DNA of 64,000 nt from assembly GCA_934647195.1 (NCBI GenBank), contig CAKUFD010000003.1, positions 124,001 to 188,000 of the forward strand, read 5' to 3'. The DNA comes from an uncultured Collinsella sp. GTDB lineage: Bacteria; Actinomycetota; Coriobacteriia; Coriobacteriales; Coriobacteriaceae. How positions within the stretch are numbered: position 1 is the first letter of the stretch; every line of letters starts with the position of its first letter. The notes under the pieces were generated by a model that saw nothing but the letters and a program-made list of their open reading frames with translations, did not search any database and was not told the DNA's origin. The position numbers and the translations under genes were made by a program. Positions 10,955 through 19,629 of this stretch are shown here, one piece after another.

Positions 10955-11716
10955 TTAGGAGAGGACGGCCTCCAGGTATGAGGCGGCGTCTTTGAGCAGC
11001 TGGGTGAACTCGGCGGTTTTCTCGATAGTCAAACGGTATGAAGGCACGGAGATGCCGATGCCATATTGGATTTGGCCGTCAACATGAATGGGGGCGGCGA
11101 TGCACTCGATGGAATCGGTCATCTCGCCGCGATCGTGTGCGATGCCTTCTTCGCGGACAATCTGCAGCTCCGCCCACAGGCTCTCGAACGTGCGATGCGT
11201 ACGGGACGTGAAGGATTGATACTCGTCGCCCAAAAGTGTGTGCAGCTCGTCGCGCTCACGTTCGCACACGAGTGCCTTTCCAATGGCTGTGCAGTGGATG
11301 GGCAGGGCGCGGCCGATATCGGAGAAGAGGCGTACGGGCTGCGGCGAGTCGACCTTTGCGATATAGAGTACCTTGTCGCTTGAGAGGATACCCGCCTGGC
11401 ACGTTTCGCCGCTGGCGTAGACGAGGCGTTGCAGCTGCGCCGCAAGAACGCTCACGGCATCCTGCCCGCGTACATAAGCCTTGCCGGCGAGATACGTTTT
11501 AAACCCAATGCGATAGCGGCTTGTGGTCTCGTCGTAGGAGATATAGCCCTCCTCGGCCATGGTATGAATGATGGGGAAGAGGCTGCTTTTGGGCGCCTGC
11601 AGCGTGCGACAGATTTCGGCCATGGTGAGGCCGTCATCGGTGTGCGAGAGGACTTCGAGGATACGAAGGACGCGTTGAGTGGAGCGGTGCGGGGCATCGG
11701 CGGTATTTGTAGGCAT
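10955..11716 (-). CDS. IclR family transcriptional regulator
   Basis: A 253-residue IclR regulator: N-terminal winged helix-turn-helix (STQRVLRILEVLSHTDDGLTMAEICR...PKSSLFPIIHTM, residues ~12-65) and a C-terminal GAF-like effector domain (GETCQAGILSSDKVLYIAKVDSPQPVRLFSDIGR to the end). The ATG at 11714-11716 is preferred over an upstream one at 11761. It is divergent from the sugar-acid operon starting at 12140. C. jejuni places an IclR-type regulator (Cj0480c) at the matching position of its fucose locus, so it probably controls the operon in response to a pathway sugar or acid. Confidence 0.88.
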   Translation of the reverse strand: MPTNTADAPHRSTQRVLRILEVLSHTDDGLTMAEICRTLQAPKSSLFPIIHTMAEEGYISYDETTSRYRIGFKTYLAGKAYVRGQDAVSVLAAQLQRLVYASGETCQAGILSSDKVLYIAKVDSPQPVRLFSDIGRALPIHCTAIGKALVCERERDELHTLLGDEYQSFTSRTHRTFESLWAELQIVREEGIAHDRGEMTDSIECIAAPIHVDGQIQYGIGISVPSYRLTIEKTAEFTQLLKDAASYLEAVLS

Positions 11717-11774
11717 GGAGCTACTCTTTCGTGGTCGCGGTGCGTGGTGGTGTGCAGGCAAAAACAGTTTAGTT

Positions 11775-12044
11775 GTTCGTATTCACGAATCAATCTCGAA
11801 ATGCAGGATACATGGACAAACGGTGAAGCAGCGAGGGGTTTAACACGCAGCAATCTGCAACGAAACCAGGGTAAAAATAAGGCATCTAGCTGGGTTGATT
11901 CAATAGCATACACAGTGCGTTCGTATATGGGACTACCGTTCGCAGAGGATTTTCAACCGTTCATGCAAGGACGCAAAAGGAAAGATACAGTGTTCCTAAA
12001 ATAAATGCAGTTCGAGATTAGAACTATCGTTCCGATATACGAAC
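11775..12044. promoter_or_regulatory. Candidate IclR operator set in the divergent control region
   Basis: The ~420-bp gap between the IclR gene and the dehydratase contains three related sites: GTTCGTATTCACGAAT (11775-11790), GTTCGTATAT (11919-11928) and GTTCCGATATACGAAC (12029-12044). The first and third are palindromes built from GTTCGTAT half-sites. IclR proteins bind palindromes of this size. The rest of the gap is A+T-richer and shows no ORF. Confidence 0.45.
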
Positions 12045-12139
12045 GCGCATAACAACGTAAACATGCCGTTGTACGTGGAGCGTCAAAGGGATGCACTACG
12101 ATGTTGGACGACTCTGATCTGACGAGAGAAAGGCAGCCA

Positions 12140-13651
12140 ATGAGGAATGGCGTAATCATCGACGATCGCGATAACGTGGTTGTTGCCATCTATCCGCTGC
12201 ATGCCGGCGATGAGGTGACGTACGCTCTGCCGGGAGGAGAGAGCGGACGCCTGGTGGCAAACCAGGACATCCCCTTGTTCCATAAGTTGGCTCGCAAAGA
12301 CATCAAGGCGGGTGAAGCGGTAGTCAAATACGGCGAGTTCATTGGCCAGGCTACGTGCGACATCAAAGCAGGCGACCACGTGCACACGCATAACTGCGTG
12401 AGCACCGATGCGATGAAAGACGCGCTCGATGTGGATGCCAATGCAACAACTGAGGCGGCGAAGCCCGCGGCTGCCACCAAGTGCACCCGCACCTTCATGG
12501 GTTACCGTCGCGGCGACGGTCGCGTGGGCATCCGTAACCACGTGCTGATTCTCCCCACGAGCATCTGCGCTTCCGATACGACCGAGCGCATTGCCCGCGC
12601 CGTTGAGGGATGCGTTACCTTCCACAATCAAAACGGTTGCTCCCAGGTCGATGCCGACCAGCAGCTGACCGTGGACACCCTGGCCGGTCTTGCATCCAAC
12701 CCCAATATCCACTCCGTCTTGGCCGTGTCGCTTGGCTGCGAGGGTTGTCAAAACGACCTCGTTGTCGATGCTATCCGCAAGCGCACAAACAAGCGCATCG
12801 AGACGCTCATCATTCAGCAGGTGGGCGGCTCCATCAAGGCTGTTGAAGAGGGCACGCGCCTCGCTCGCGACCTCGTGCGCGAGGCTTCGCTGGAGACCCG
12901 CACCGAGTGCGGTATCGACGAGCTCATCTTTGGCACCAACTGCGGCGGCTCCGACACCTCGAGTGGCCTTGGCTCCAATCCTTTGATCGGCGAGGTTTCC
13001 GACTGGATGGTCTCCCAGGGCGCCACTACCGTTTTGTGCGAGACTCCCGAGCTGTTTGGCGGCGAGCACATCTTGGCGCGCCGCGCGGCCACCAAGGAGA
13101 TCGGCGACCAGCTGCTCAAGATGGTCTACGACTACGAGGCGTACGTGCAGAAGTTCGGTGCCGAGATGCGCCAGGGCAATCCGAGCCCGGGCAACATGGC
13201 GGGCGGCCTCACTACGCTCGAAGAGAAGTCCCTCGGCTGCATTCACAAGGCGGGCCACAGCACGATTAACGCGGTGTATCCGTATGCTGCGCAGCTCGAT
13301 GCGCACAAGGGCCTCGTCGTTATGGACACGCCGGGTAACGACCCCTCTTCGGTGGGCGGCATTATCGCGGGCGGCTGCCAGCTCGTGGTCTTCTCAACCG
13401 GCCTGGGCACGCCCACGGGCAATGCCATCGCCCCCGTGCTGCGTCTGACCGCAAACGGCCGCACGGCGAAGACCATGGCCGATAACATCGACTTCGATGC
13501 GCAGGCTACGATTTACGGCCCCGAGACCATGGAAGAGCTGCGCGACCAGCTGATCGACCAGATCATCCGCGTCTGCAACGGAGAGCCGACGTGTGCCGAG
13601 GCCCTTGGCTACACCGAGACGGCGCTTCCGCATCTCTGCAATTACATGTAG
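12140..13651 (+). CDS. UxaA/altronate-family sugar-acid dehydratase, probable L-fuconate dehydratase
   Basis: A 503-residue enzyme of the altronate/galactarate dehydratase family. An N-terminal SAF domain (residues ~1-95, ending ATCDIKAGDHVHTHN) is joined to the large catalytic domain starting GYRRGDGRVGIRNH. Conserved Cys/His segments typical of the family are present (NQNGCSQ, LGCEGCQND, GTNCGGSD, CIHKAGHS). These enzymes remove water from aldonates or aldarates to give 2-keto-3-deoxy acids. First gene of the operon; with SDR, lactonase, FucP, FucU and aldolase it parallels Cj0482/Cj0483 of the C. jejuni fucose pathway. The substrate L-fuconate is inferred from context; altronate or galactonate are alternatives. 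ATG 12140 follows AAAGG. Confidence 0.85.
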   Translation: MRNGVIIDDRDNVVVAIYPLHAGDEVTYALPGGESGRLVANQDIPLFHKLARKDIKAGEAVVKYGEFIGQATCDIKAGDHVHTHNCVSTDAMKDALDVDANATTEAAKPAAATKCTRTFMGYRRGDGRVGIRNHVLILPTSICASDTTERIARAVEGCVTFHNQNGCSQVDADQQLTVDTLAGLASNPNIHSVLAVSLGCEGCQNDLVVDAIRKRTNKRIETLIIQQVGGSIKAVEEGTRLARDLVREASLETRTECGIDELIFGTNCGGSDTSSGLGSNPLIGEVSDWMVSQGATTVLCETPELFGGEHILARRAATKEIGDQLLKMVYDYEAYVQKFGAEMRQGNPSPGNMAGGLTTLEEKSLGCIHKAGHSTINAVYPYAAQLDAHKGLVVMDTPGNDPSSVGGIIAGGCQLVVFSTGLGTPTGNAIAPVLRLTANGRTAKTMADNIDFDAQATIYGPETMEELRDQLIDQIIRVCNGEPTCAEALGYTETALPHLCNYM

Positions 13652-13767
13652 GACATATCGCAGGTTACCTGCGTGGTCACATATTCAAGGTTGGTTTCAA
13701 TGCATCGGCGTCAGCCGATGCGCGACGGGAGTGCTGCAAAGGGCGGCACGACAAGGAGGTTTTTGAA

Positions 13768-14559
13768 ATGGATTTGCATCTCGAGGGCAAGGTAGTTTTT
13801 GTCACTGGTGGTTTTAAGGGCATCGGCAAGGGCATCGCGCTGCAGCTCGCCCGCGAGGGCGCCGTGCCTGTGGTCCTGAACCGCAAGGACGGCGTCGAGG
13901 ACGAGTTCCGCGCCGAGATCTCCGAGATCACCAAGACGTTTGAGATGTACTACATCGACCTTAACGACACCGACGCCATCGCCCCGATCGTCGAGGAGGT
14001 CTACAAGAAGTACGGTCACATCGACGGCGTGGTGAACAACGCTGGTCGCAACGACAACCTCGAGCTCGAGACCCTTGAGTGGCGCGACTTCGAGAAATCC
14101 CTCCACGGCAACCTTACCCACTACTTCGAGCTCGTTCACTGCTGCTGCCCCTATCTCAAGGAGAGCAAGGGCTCGATCGTGAACATCGCCTCCAAGGTCG
14201 CCCTCACCGGCCAGGGCAAGACGACCGCCTACGCTGCCGCCAAGGGTGCCATCCTCGGCCTTACTCGCGAGTGGGCTGCCGCCCTCGTGCACGATTCCGT
14301 ACGCGTCAACGCTATCGTCGTTGCCGAGGCTTGGACCCCGCTGTACGCCAACTGGATCAAGACCTTTGGTGACGAGGAAGCTCAGCAGAAGCGTCTGTCC
14401 CTCATCACCGACCGCATCCCCCTGGAGCATCGCATGACCTCCGTCGAGGAGATCGCCGACACTACGTGCTTCCTGCTTTCCGACCGTGCAAGCCACACCA
14501 CCGGCCAGTGGTGCAACGTTGACGGCGGTTACGTCAACCTCGACCGCGCTTTGGACTAA
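13768..14559 (+). CDS. SDR dehydrogenase, probable L-fucose dehydrogenase
   Basis: A 263-residue short-chain dehydrogenase/reductase. Nucleotide-binding motif VTGGFKGIGKG near the N-terminus, NNAG (VNNAGRND), and the catalytic Ser-Tyr-x3-Lys set (IASKVALTGQ...TAYAAAKGAI). In this setting it would oxidise L-fucose to L-fucono-lactone with NAD(P)+, as FucX (Cj0485) does in C. jejuni. ATG 13768 has a strong AAGGAGG; an in-frame extension to 13591 overlaps the dehydratase gene and is rejected. Two small hairpins (13659-13673 and 13701-13720) lie in the gap after the dehydratase. Confidence 0.87.
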   Translation: MDLHLEGKVVFVTGGFKGIGKGIALQLAREGAVPVVLNRKDGVEDEFRAEISEITKTFEMYYIDLNDTDAIAPIVEEVYKKYGHIDGVVNNAGRNDNLELETLEWRDFEKSLHGNLTHYFELVHCCCPYLKESKGSIVNIASKVALTGQGKTTAYAAAKGAILGLTREWAAALVHDSVRVNAIVVAEAWTPLYANWIKTFGDEEAQQKRLSLITDRIPLEHRMTSVEEIADTTCFLLSDRASHTTGQWCNVDGGYVNLDRALD

Positions 14560-14589
14560 CGCGAAGCTTCTATAAAAGAAGGCTGGTTT

Positions 14590-15855
14590 ATGACTGCTTC
14601 TAACAAAAAGAATTCGCCCAAGGGCTCGGCCGCAACCGTTGCAATTGTCCTCGTGACCTCGCTCTTCTTCGTCTGGGGCCTGACCATGAATCTGGTCAAC
14701 GCCCTTAACAGCCCGATGGCCAACTACCTCGAGCTTTCTGGCACCGAGGCGAGCCTGCTGCAGGTCGCCTACTACGGTGCGTACTTTGTGATGGCCATCC
14801 CTGCTTCCATCGTGGCAAAGAGGTTTGGCTACAAGGGCGGCGTCATCATGGGCCTTGCCCTGTTCGTCCTGGGTTCGCTCGTCACGGTGCCTGCCACCAA
14901 CGTCGCCTCGTACGGCATGTTCCTTCTCGCCATGTTCGTGATTGCCGCCGGTGCCTCTACTCTTGAGACCAACTGCAATCCCTACATCACCAAGCTGGGT
15001 GACGAGAAGCACGAGTCCATGCGCCTGAACCTTGCCCAGTCCTTTAATGGCGTAGGCAACATCGTGGGCCCGCTCATTCTCTCTCAGTTCCTGGGCTCCA
15101 CGGTGGCTGCCGGCGACCCTGGCTTTGTCGAGGCCAAACTCGCTTTTCTCTCGAGCATGCGCGGCATGTACATCGTCATCGCCGTTGTGCTTGCGATCGT
15201 GCTTGCCGTGTTTGTCTTCGTCAAGCTCCCCACGCCTCCGGGCGACGAGGAGGAGGCAGGGGGCAACGCCGTGAAGGTCTCCATCGGAACTATGCTCAAG
15301 CGTCCCTACTTTGCCTTGGGCGTTCTTGCCGAGTTCATCTTCATCGGCCTGCAGGTTGCCGGTATGTCGCTGTTCTCCAGCTTTGCCATGCAGCAGTGGC
15401 CGGGCATGACGGCCGGCACCGCCGCGGCGTACCTCTCGATTCTTTCGCTGCTCTTCACCGTGGGCCGTTTTGTGTCCACCCCGATCATGGCAAAGGTCGA
15501 GCCCGGTAAGCTCCTGGGCGTCTACATGATCGCCTCTGCCGTGTTGTTCTTCGTGGCGTTTTTGGGCCTGGGTCCGGTGTCGGTTGTCGCGATGATCGTC
15601 TCGTACCTCTTTGTCTCCATCGGCTACCCCATGGTCTTCTCGCTCACGCTTACCGGCTTTAAGGGTTCCGCCGTCAAGACCGGTTCTTCTGCGCTTGTCA
15701 TGTCCATCGTGGGCGCGGCTTTGATCCCGCTGCTCATGAGTGCCATCGCCGATGCCGCCGGCATCAACATCGCTCTGCTCGTGGCTGTCCCGGGCTTCCT
15801 GTATGTTGCTTGGTACGGTTTGTTTGGCTGCGAGATCGGTTTGGAAAGGAAGTAG
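14590..15855 (+). CDS. fucP: FucP-type L-fucose:H+ symporter (MFS)
   Basis: A 421-residue major facilitator protein with 12 predicted helices. The FucP signature is clear: FFVWGLTMNLVNALNSPM in TM1, YGAYFVMAIPAS in TM2, and LETNCNPYITKLG in TM4, where the Glu and Asn correspond to residues needed for fucose binding in E. coli FucP. Located 30 bp after the SDR gene and 5 bp before the lactonase gene. It imports L-fucose, or a closely related 6-deoxy sugar, with protons, supplying unphosphorylated sugar to the dehydrogenase. Confidence 0.88.
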   Translation: MTASNKKNSPKGSAATVAIVLVTSLFFVWGLTMNLVNALNSPMANYLELSGTEASLLQVAYYGAYFVMAIPASIVAKRFGYKGGVIMGLALFVLGSLVTVPATNVASYGMFLLAMFVIAAGASTLETNCNPYITKLGDEKHESMRLNLAQSFNGVGNIVGPLILSQFLGSTVAAGDPGFVEAKLAFLSSMRGMYIVIAVVLAIVLAVFVFVKLPTPPGDEEEAGGNAVKVSIGTMLKRPYFALGVLAEFIFIGLQVAGMSLFSSFAMQQWPGMTAGTAAAYLSILSLLFTVGRFVSTPIMAKVEPGKLLGVYMIASAVLFFVAFLGLGPVSVVAMIVSYLFVSIGYPMVFSLTLTGFKGSAVKTGSSALVMSIVGAALIPLLMSAIADAAGINIALLVAVPGFLYVAWYGLFGCEIGLERK

Positions 15856-15860
15856 CCGCC

Positions 15861-16655
15861 ATGGCTCTTAAGGTAATCGATTCCCACTTCCACGTGTGGA
15901 ACCTGGATACGCAAGATCTCCCTTGGCTTGAGGGCACCGACGGTACCATCACCCATACCTACAAGGTCGAAGATCTTGAGGCGGAGTATGCGCGCCAAGC
16001 TGGTGTCGAGTTTGTGGGCGGCGTGTACGTCGAGGTCGACTGCGCCGATCATGAGGCCGAAGACAAGATCGCCTATGACCTCAAGGCCGCTCATCCCAAG
16101 ATGCTCGCTTGCATGCTTCGCAGCGACGTCTCTCCGTGGATGCGCGTGCCCGCATTTGCCGCCGGCATTCGTGAGCCGCTGCACATCGACTCCGAGCCAA
16201 AGGGCCGCTGCCTCGAGTCCACGTTCATCGAGGGCCTGCACACGCTGGCTGCCAAGGGTCTGCCCTTCGAGTCCTGCAACCGCGTGAGTGAGCTTGAGGA
16301 CGCTTACGAGGCCTTTGCCCAGGCACCCGAGGAGACGGTCATCCTCAACCATCTTGGCAATGTCGAGGAACTTTCGGACGAGTACGAGGCCGTGATGAAG
16401 AAGATGGCGAGCCTGCCCAACCTGTACGTCAAGGTCTCCGGCTTCCCCACGCAGGACAAGAAGTTTGTCTCTGAGCTTCTTAAGTTCACGCGCGACACCT
16501 TTGCGCCTGATAAGCTGCTCTACGCATCTAATTGGCCGGTTGTGAAGCTGTATTCGACCTTTGACGAACACTTCGGCATCCTGCGCGACGAGTTTGGCGA
16601 TGATGAAGACTTCTTCATGAACAACGCCGTTCGTGCGTATGGTCTTAAGCTGTAG
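15861..16655 (+). CDS. Amidohydrolase-family lactonase, probable L-fuconolactonase
   Basis: A 264-residue amidohydrolase-2/COG3618 protein. It opens with the metal-site motif DSHFHVW and has the TIM-barrel landmarks ILNHLGNVEEL and LLYASNWPVVKLYSTFDEH near the end, where an Asn-Trp-Pro replaces the usual SDWP; such changes are common in lactonases of this family. It would hydrolyse fucono-lactone to L-fuconate, as proposed for Cj0487. The start at 15861 follows GGAAG within the end of fucP. Substrate assignment rests on the operon. Confidence 0.82.
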   Translation: MALKVIDSHFHVWNLDTQDLPWLEGTDGTITHTYKVEDLEAEYARQAGVEFVGGVYVEVDCADHEAEDKIAYDLKAAHPKMLACMLRSDVSPWMRVPAFAAGIREPLHIDSEPKGRCLESTFIEGLHTLAAKGLPFESCNRVSELEDAYEAFAQAPEETVILNHLGNVEELSDEYEAVMKKMASLPNLYVKVSGFPTQDKKFVSELLKFTRDTFAPDKLLYASNWPVVKLYSTFDEHFGILRDEFGDDEDFFMNNAVRAYGLKL

Positions 16656-16720
16656 GTAATTACCCTGCGCGTCGGCAGCGGCGCACAGGTTCTTTTGGTT
16701 TTCGAGAAAAGGAGCGTGCC

Positions 16721-17176
16721 ATGCTTAAGGGTATCCCGCCGATTCTTTCGCCCGAGCTTCTTGCGCTTATGTGCGAGATGGGCCACGGCGACACGCTTGT
16801 TATCGCCGATGGCAATTTCCCTGCCGCATCGATTGCCAAGGGTGGTCACCTTGTGCGTTGCGATGGCCATGGCGTGCCCGAGATTCTCGAGGCCATTTTG
16901 AAGCTCTATCCGCTCGATCAATACGTCGAGAAGCCCGTCACGCTCATGGACGTTGTGCCGGGCGACGACTGCGAGACCCCCATTTGGGATACGTACGCCG
17001 AGCTTGTTTCGAAGATCGACGAGCGCGGTCGCGATGCCATTGGCACCATCGACCGCTTCCCGTTCTACGATGAGGCGAGCAAGGCCTATGTCGTAATCGC
17101 CACGAGCGAGCGTGCCCAGTACGCGAACGTCATCTTGCAAAAGGGCGTCGTGTACGAGAACGAGCAGATCGATTAG
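16721..17176 (+). CDS. fucU: L-fucose mutarotase, RbsD/FucU family
   Basis: A 151-residue RbsD/FucU protein. The N-terminus MLKGIPPILSPELLALM and the EMGHGDTLVIADGNFPA segment containing the conserved catalytic His align with E. coli FucU. It interconverts alpha and beta anomers of L-fucose so that the pathway enzymes receive the right form. AAGGAG precedes ATG 16721. Its presence is one of the stronger clues that the operon substrate is fucose rather than a hexuronate. Confidence 0.9.
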   Translation: MLKGIPPILSPELLALMCEMGHGDTLVIADGNFPAASIAKGGHLVRCDGHGVPEILEAILKLYPLDQYVEKPVTLMDVVPGDDCETPIWDTYAELVSKIDERGRDAIGTIDRFPFYDEASKAYVVIATSERAQYANVILQKGVVYENEQID

Positions 17177-17300
17177 GTTGTTATAGTTGTTGAATCGCAC
17201 GGGGCACGGTGCCTGCGATAAGGCTCAAGCTTCGCGTTTATCTGTTGGAATATATTTGGATTTGTACGAGAGTGCCTATCCCGGAAAGTGAGTTACTACC

Positions 17301-18179
17301 ATGTTTGAAGGCGTTTTCTGCCCTTCTATCACCATCGCGGACGACGAGGGGAACATCGATTTCGACCTGTGGGGTAAGCATCTTGATCACCTGGCCGAGG
17401 CCGGCATCGACGGCGTTTTGCTGTTCGGCAGCATTGGTGAGTTTTACAGCGTGAGCCTGGCCCAGAAGAAGGAGGCCCTGAAGTTCGCGGTCGACCGTGT
17501 TGCCGGTCGCATGAAGGTCTTTGCCGGCGTGGGCGATACGACCTATGCCAACGTTCTGGAGTTCACGCGCTATGCAGAAGAAGTGGGCGCCGACGCCGTG
17601 CTGGCGGTCTCCCCGTATTACTTTGGGCCGAGCGACCTTACCGCCGAGGTTTACTTTGGCGGTATTGCCGAGGTAACGAAGCTGCCCGTGATCCTCTACA
17701 ACTTCCCGGCGCGCACGGGCACCGATCTTACCCCCGAGCTGGTGGCACGTTTGGCGTCGCAGCATTCCAACATCTGCGGCATCAAGGACACGGTGGATAC
17801 CATCAGCCATACGCGCAAGGTGATTCGCGCCGCGCGTGCCGTCAATCCCGATTTCTGCGTGCTCTCTGGTTTCGATGAGTACTACCTGGTCAATCGCGTG
17901 TCTGGCGGCAATGGTGTGCTGAGTGGCCTTACCAACGTGGAGCCCGAGACCTTTGTGCGCATGCATCGCGCCTACCAGGAGGGCGACTACGCCACGGCTG
18001 TCGAGGCTGCCGAGCGCATCTCGCATCTCATGGCCGTTTACGACGCGTGCGACCTGTTTATCTCTTCCATCAAGGTGGCGGTGAACATCAAGGGCCTGCC
18101 CGTCTCGACCAAGATCTTCGAGCCCGCTATGCAGGCGACACCGGAGCAGGTGGAGCACGTTCGCGAGCTGCTGGCGTAA
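17301..18179 (+). CDS. DapA-family aldolase, probable 2-keto-3-deoxy-L-fuconate aldolase
   Basis: A 292-residue class I aldolase of the dihydrodipicolinate synthase/N-acetylneuraminate lyase superfamily. The Schiff-base Lys lies in ICGIKDTVDT and the catalytic Tyr in VILYNFPART. The pyruvate-binding loop reads GSIGE rather than the GTTGE of true DapA, which fits keto-deoxy-sugar-acid aldolases. Last gene of the operon, comparable with Cj0481. Expected products are pyruvate and L-lactaldehyde. A 124-bp gap before it contains GGAATATATTTGG, possibly an extra promoter. A terminator follows. Confidence 0.83.
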   Translation: MFEGVFCPSITIADDEGNIDFDLWGKHLDHLAEAGIDGVLLFGSIGEFYSVSLAQKKEALKFAVDRVAGRMKVFAGVGDTTYANVLEFTRYAEEVGADAVLAVSPYYFGPSDLTAEVYFGGIAEVTKLPVILYNFPARTGTDLTPELVARLASQHSNICGIKDTVDTISHTRKVIRAARAVNPDFCVLSGFDEYYLVNRVSGGNGVLSGLTNVEPETFVRMHRAYQEGDYATAVEAAERISHLMAVYDACDLFISSIKVAVNIKGLPVSTKIFEPAMQATPEQVEHVRELLA

Positions 18180-18307
18180 GGCGGCCTGAGGCGGCACCGG
18201 CCTTTGGTTGGCTGCGGCCGTTTCGCTGAGGCTGCGGGCGCGGGGCATTTCTCCTTTCGGCGTTTTGCGCGGTGCCTTGTGCCGCACTCCATCATCCTCT
18301 CTCTTAA

Positions 18308-18341
18308 GGGGCGCGTGCCTGTGCGGTGCGCGCCCCTTTTT
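18308..18341 (+). terminator. Rho-independent terminator of the fucose operon
   Basis: GGGGCGCG / CGCGCCCC stem followed by TTTTT. The 18180-18538 gap otherwise shows only G+C-rich sequence and the SD of the next gene. Confidence 0.85.
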
Positions 18342-18538
18342 ACGTTTTCACGTGCGTAACCTGTGGAGACGCAACTTTGCCCGCGGGTTTTGGCGTCAAC
18401 ATGCGTAAACTTGCACAGGCTGCCGGGAACGGCAAAGGCAGCGTGGCAAATAAGGGCCGGAAGGCCGCCACGCCGCAGGTAAGCGACCAAGTATGGTCGC
18501 ATGATTGAAAAGCGCATCTAGAGCGCGGGAGGAGACAC

Positions 18539-19516
18539 ATGTCCGAGAACGAGAACATGGAACTGGACGAGACGATGGATATGGTCGAGCAGGCTGAGGT
18601 TGAGGCCGAGGTCGCTACGACTGAGGATGCAGATGTTGAGGCCGTAGAGGCCGACGCTGAGGTTGTCGAGGACGCTGAGGACGACGAGGTCGTCGAGGCT
18701 GCCGAGGCCCAGACTGCTCCCGAGGATCTGGATGACAAGCTGTTTGATAAGGTGAATCGTGCTGCTCGCCTGCTGCGTAACCGTCGCGGTGCTCTTGCTC
18801 AGGAGGCCGAGGCCGAGGCCGATCGTCGTCGCGATCTGCAGCGCGCCCTCAAGCTTCTGGAGCTCAAGCCCAAGATGGAGCAGAAGGAGATGGCTGAGCT
18901 CATGGGCATGGGTCTTCGCGACCTCAACGCCATTCTTGCCGAGGCCGAGAAGCACGACATCGTTGCTCGCATCGAGCCCGAAGAGCCCGATATGCGCAAG
19001 GTTATCGTTATGGCCAGCGAGGATGCCGAGGAGCTGATTGCTGCCCAGGCCAAGAAGCGCAAGAAGCTCGTTCCGCAGATTTCCGCCGATAGCGTTGAGC
19101 AGCTGCTCGCTCTGCTCGATCAGGTTATCGATCCGCTGGTCGAGATGGGCCTGGACGACGACCGTGGCCCGCGTGGCGGCCGTGACGACCGTCGTGGCGG
19201 CGACCGCAGCCACGGTAGCCATGGCGCTCCCCGCATGGGCTTCAGTGGTGGCCGTGGCGGCGACCGTGGTGGCCGCGGCGGTTTTGGTGACCGCGATCGC
19301 GGTGGCCGCGGTGGCTTTGGTGACCGTGACCGCGGCGGCGACCGTGGTGGCCGTGGCGGCTTCGGCGGCCGTGACGATCGCCGTGGCGGCGACCGTGGTG
19401 GCCGTGGCGGCTTCGGCGGCGACCGTGGCGGTCGTGGCAACTTCGGCGGCCGTGACGACCGTCGTGGCGGCAACGGCGGCTTCCGCGGCAATCGCGGCGG
19501 TCGTTTCGATCGCTAA
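18539..19516 (+). CDS. MarR-like winged-helix protein with acidic N-terminus and RGG-rich C-terminal tail
   Basis: A 325-residue protein in three parts. Residues 1-60 are very acidic (Glu/Asp/Val/Ala). Residues ~60-200 form a helical core resembling a MarR-type winged helix (DDKLFDKVNRAARLLRNRRG...QKEMAELMGMGLRDLNAILAEAEKHDIVARI). From about residue 203 to the end is low-complexity RGG/RDDRRGG/GGFGDRD repeats finishing GNRGGRFDR. RGG boxes bind RNA or G-rich nucleic acids and can drive condensation. Strong SD GGGAGGAG before ATG 18539. Single-gene unit with its own terminator. No exact function known to me; RNA binding coupled to the winged helix is inference. Confidence 0.75.
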   Translation: MSENENMELDETMDMVEQAEVEAEVATTEDADVEAVEADAEVVEDAEDDEVVEAAEAQTAPEDLDDKLFDKVNRAARLLRNRRGALAQEAEAEADRRRDLQRALKLLELKPKMEQKEMAELMGMGLRDLNAILAEAEKHDIVARIEPEEPDMRKVIVMASEDAEELIAAQAKKRKKLVPQISADSVEQLLALLDQVIDPLVEMGLDDDRGPRGGRDDRRGGDRSHGSHGAPRMGFSGGRGGDRGGRGGFGDRDRGGRGGFGDRDRGGDRGGRGGFGGRDDRRGGDRGGRGGFGGDRGGRGNFGGRDDRRGGNGGFRGNRGGRFDR

Positions 19517-19553
19517 TTCGCCTCGAAACATACGCGCTCTGGCGTAAATGAAT

Positions 19554-19590
19554 GGTGCTCTCGGCTCTTGACAACCGGGGGCACCTTTTT
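19554..19590 (+). terminator. Rho-independent terminator after the RGG-tail gene
   Basis: GGTGCTCTCGG / CCGGGGGCACC stem (two G-U pairs) followed by TTTTT. Confidence 0.75.
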
Positions 19591-19629
19591 CGTGAGTATG
19601 CGTGCGGGTGAGGCCTTTCGCTCAGGTCC

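Noticed and set aside
12101..12139. Earlier start for the UxaA-family gene
   Set aside because: The extra 13 residues are not family-like, and AAAGG precedes ATG 12140.
17301..18179. True dihydrodipicolinate synthase for lysine synthesis
   Set aside because: The GSIGE loop in place of GTTGE and the sugar-acid operon context point to a keto-deoxy-acid aldolase.
19150..19510. Repetitive DNA that could be mistaken for a CRISPR or tandem-repeat array
   Set aside because: It is the in-frame coding sequence of RGG repeats; units vary in length and there are no unique spacers.
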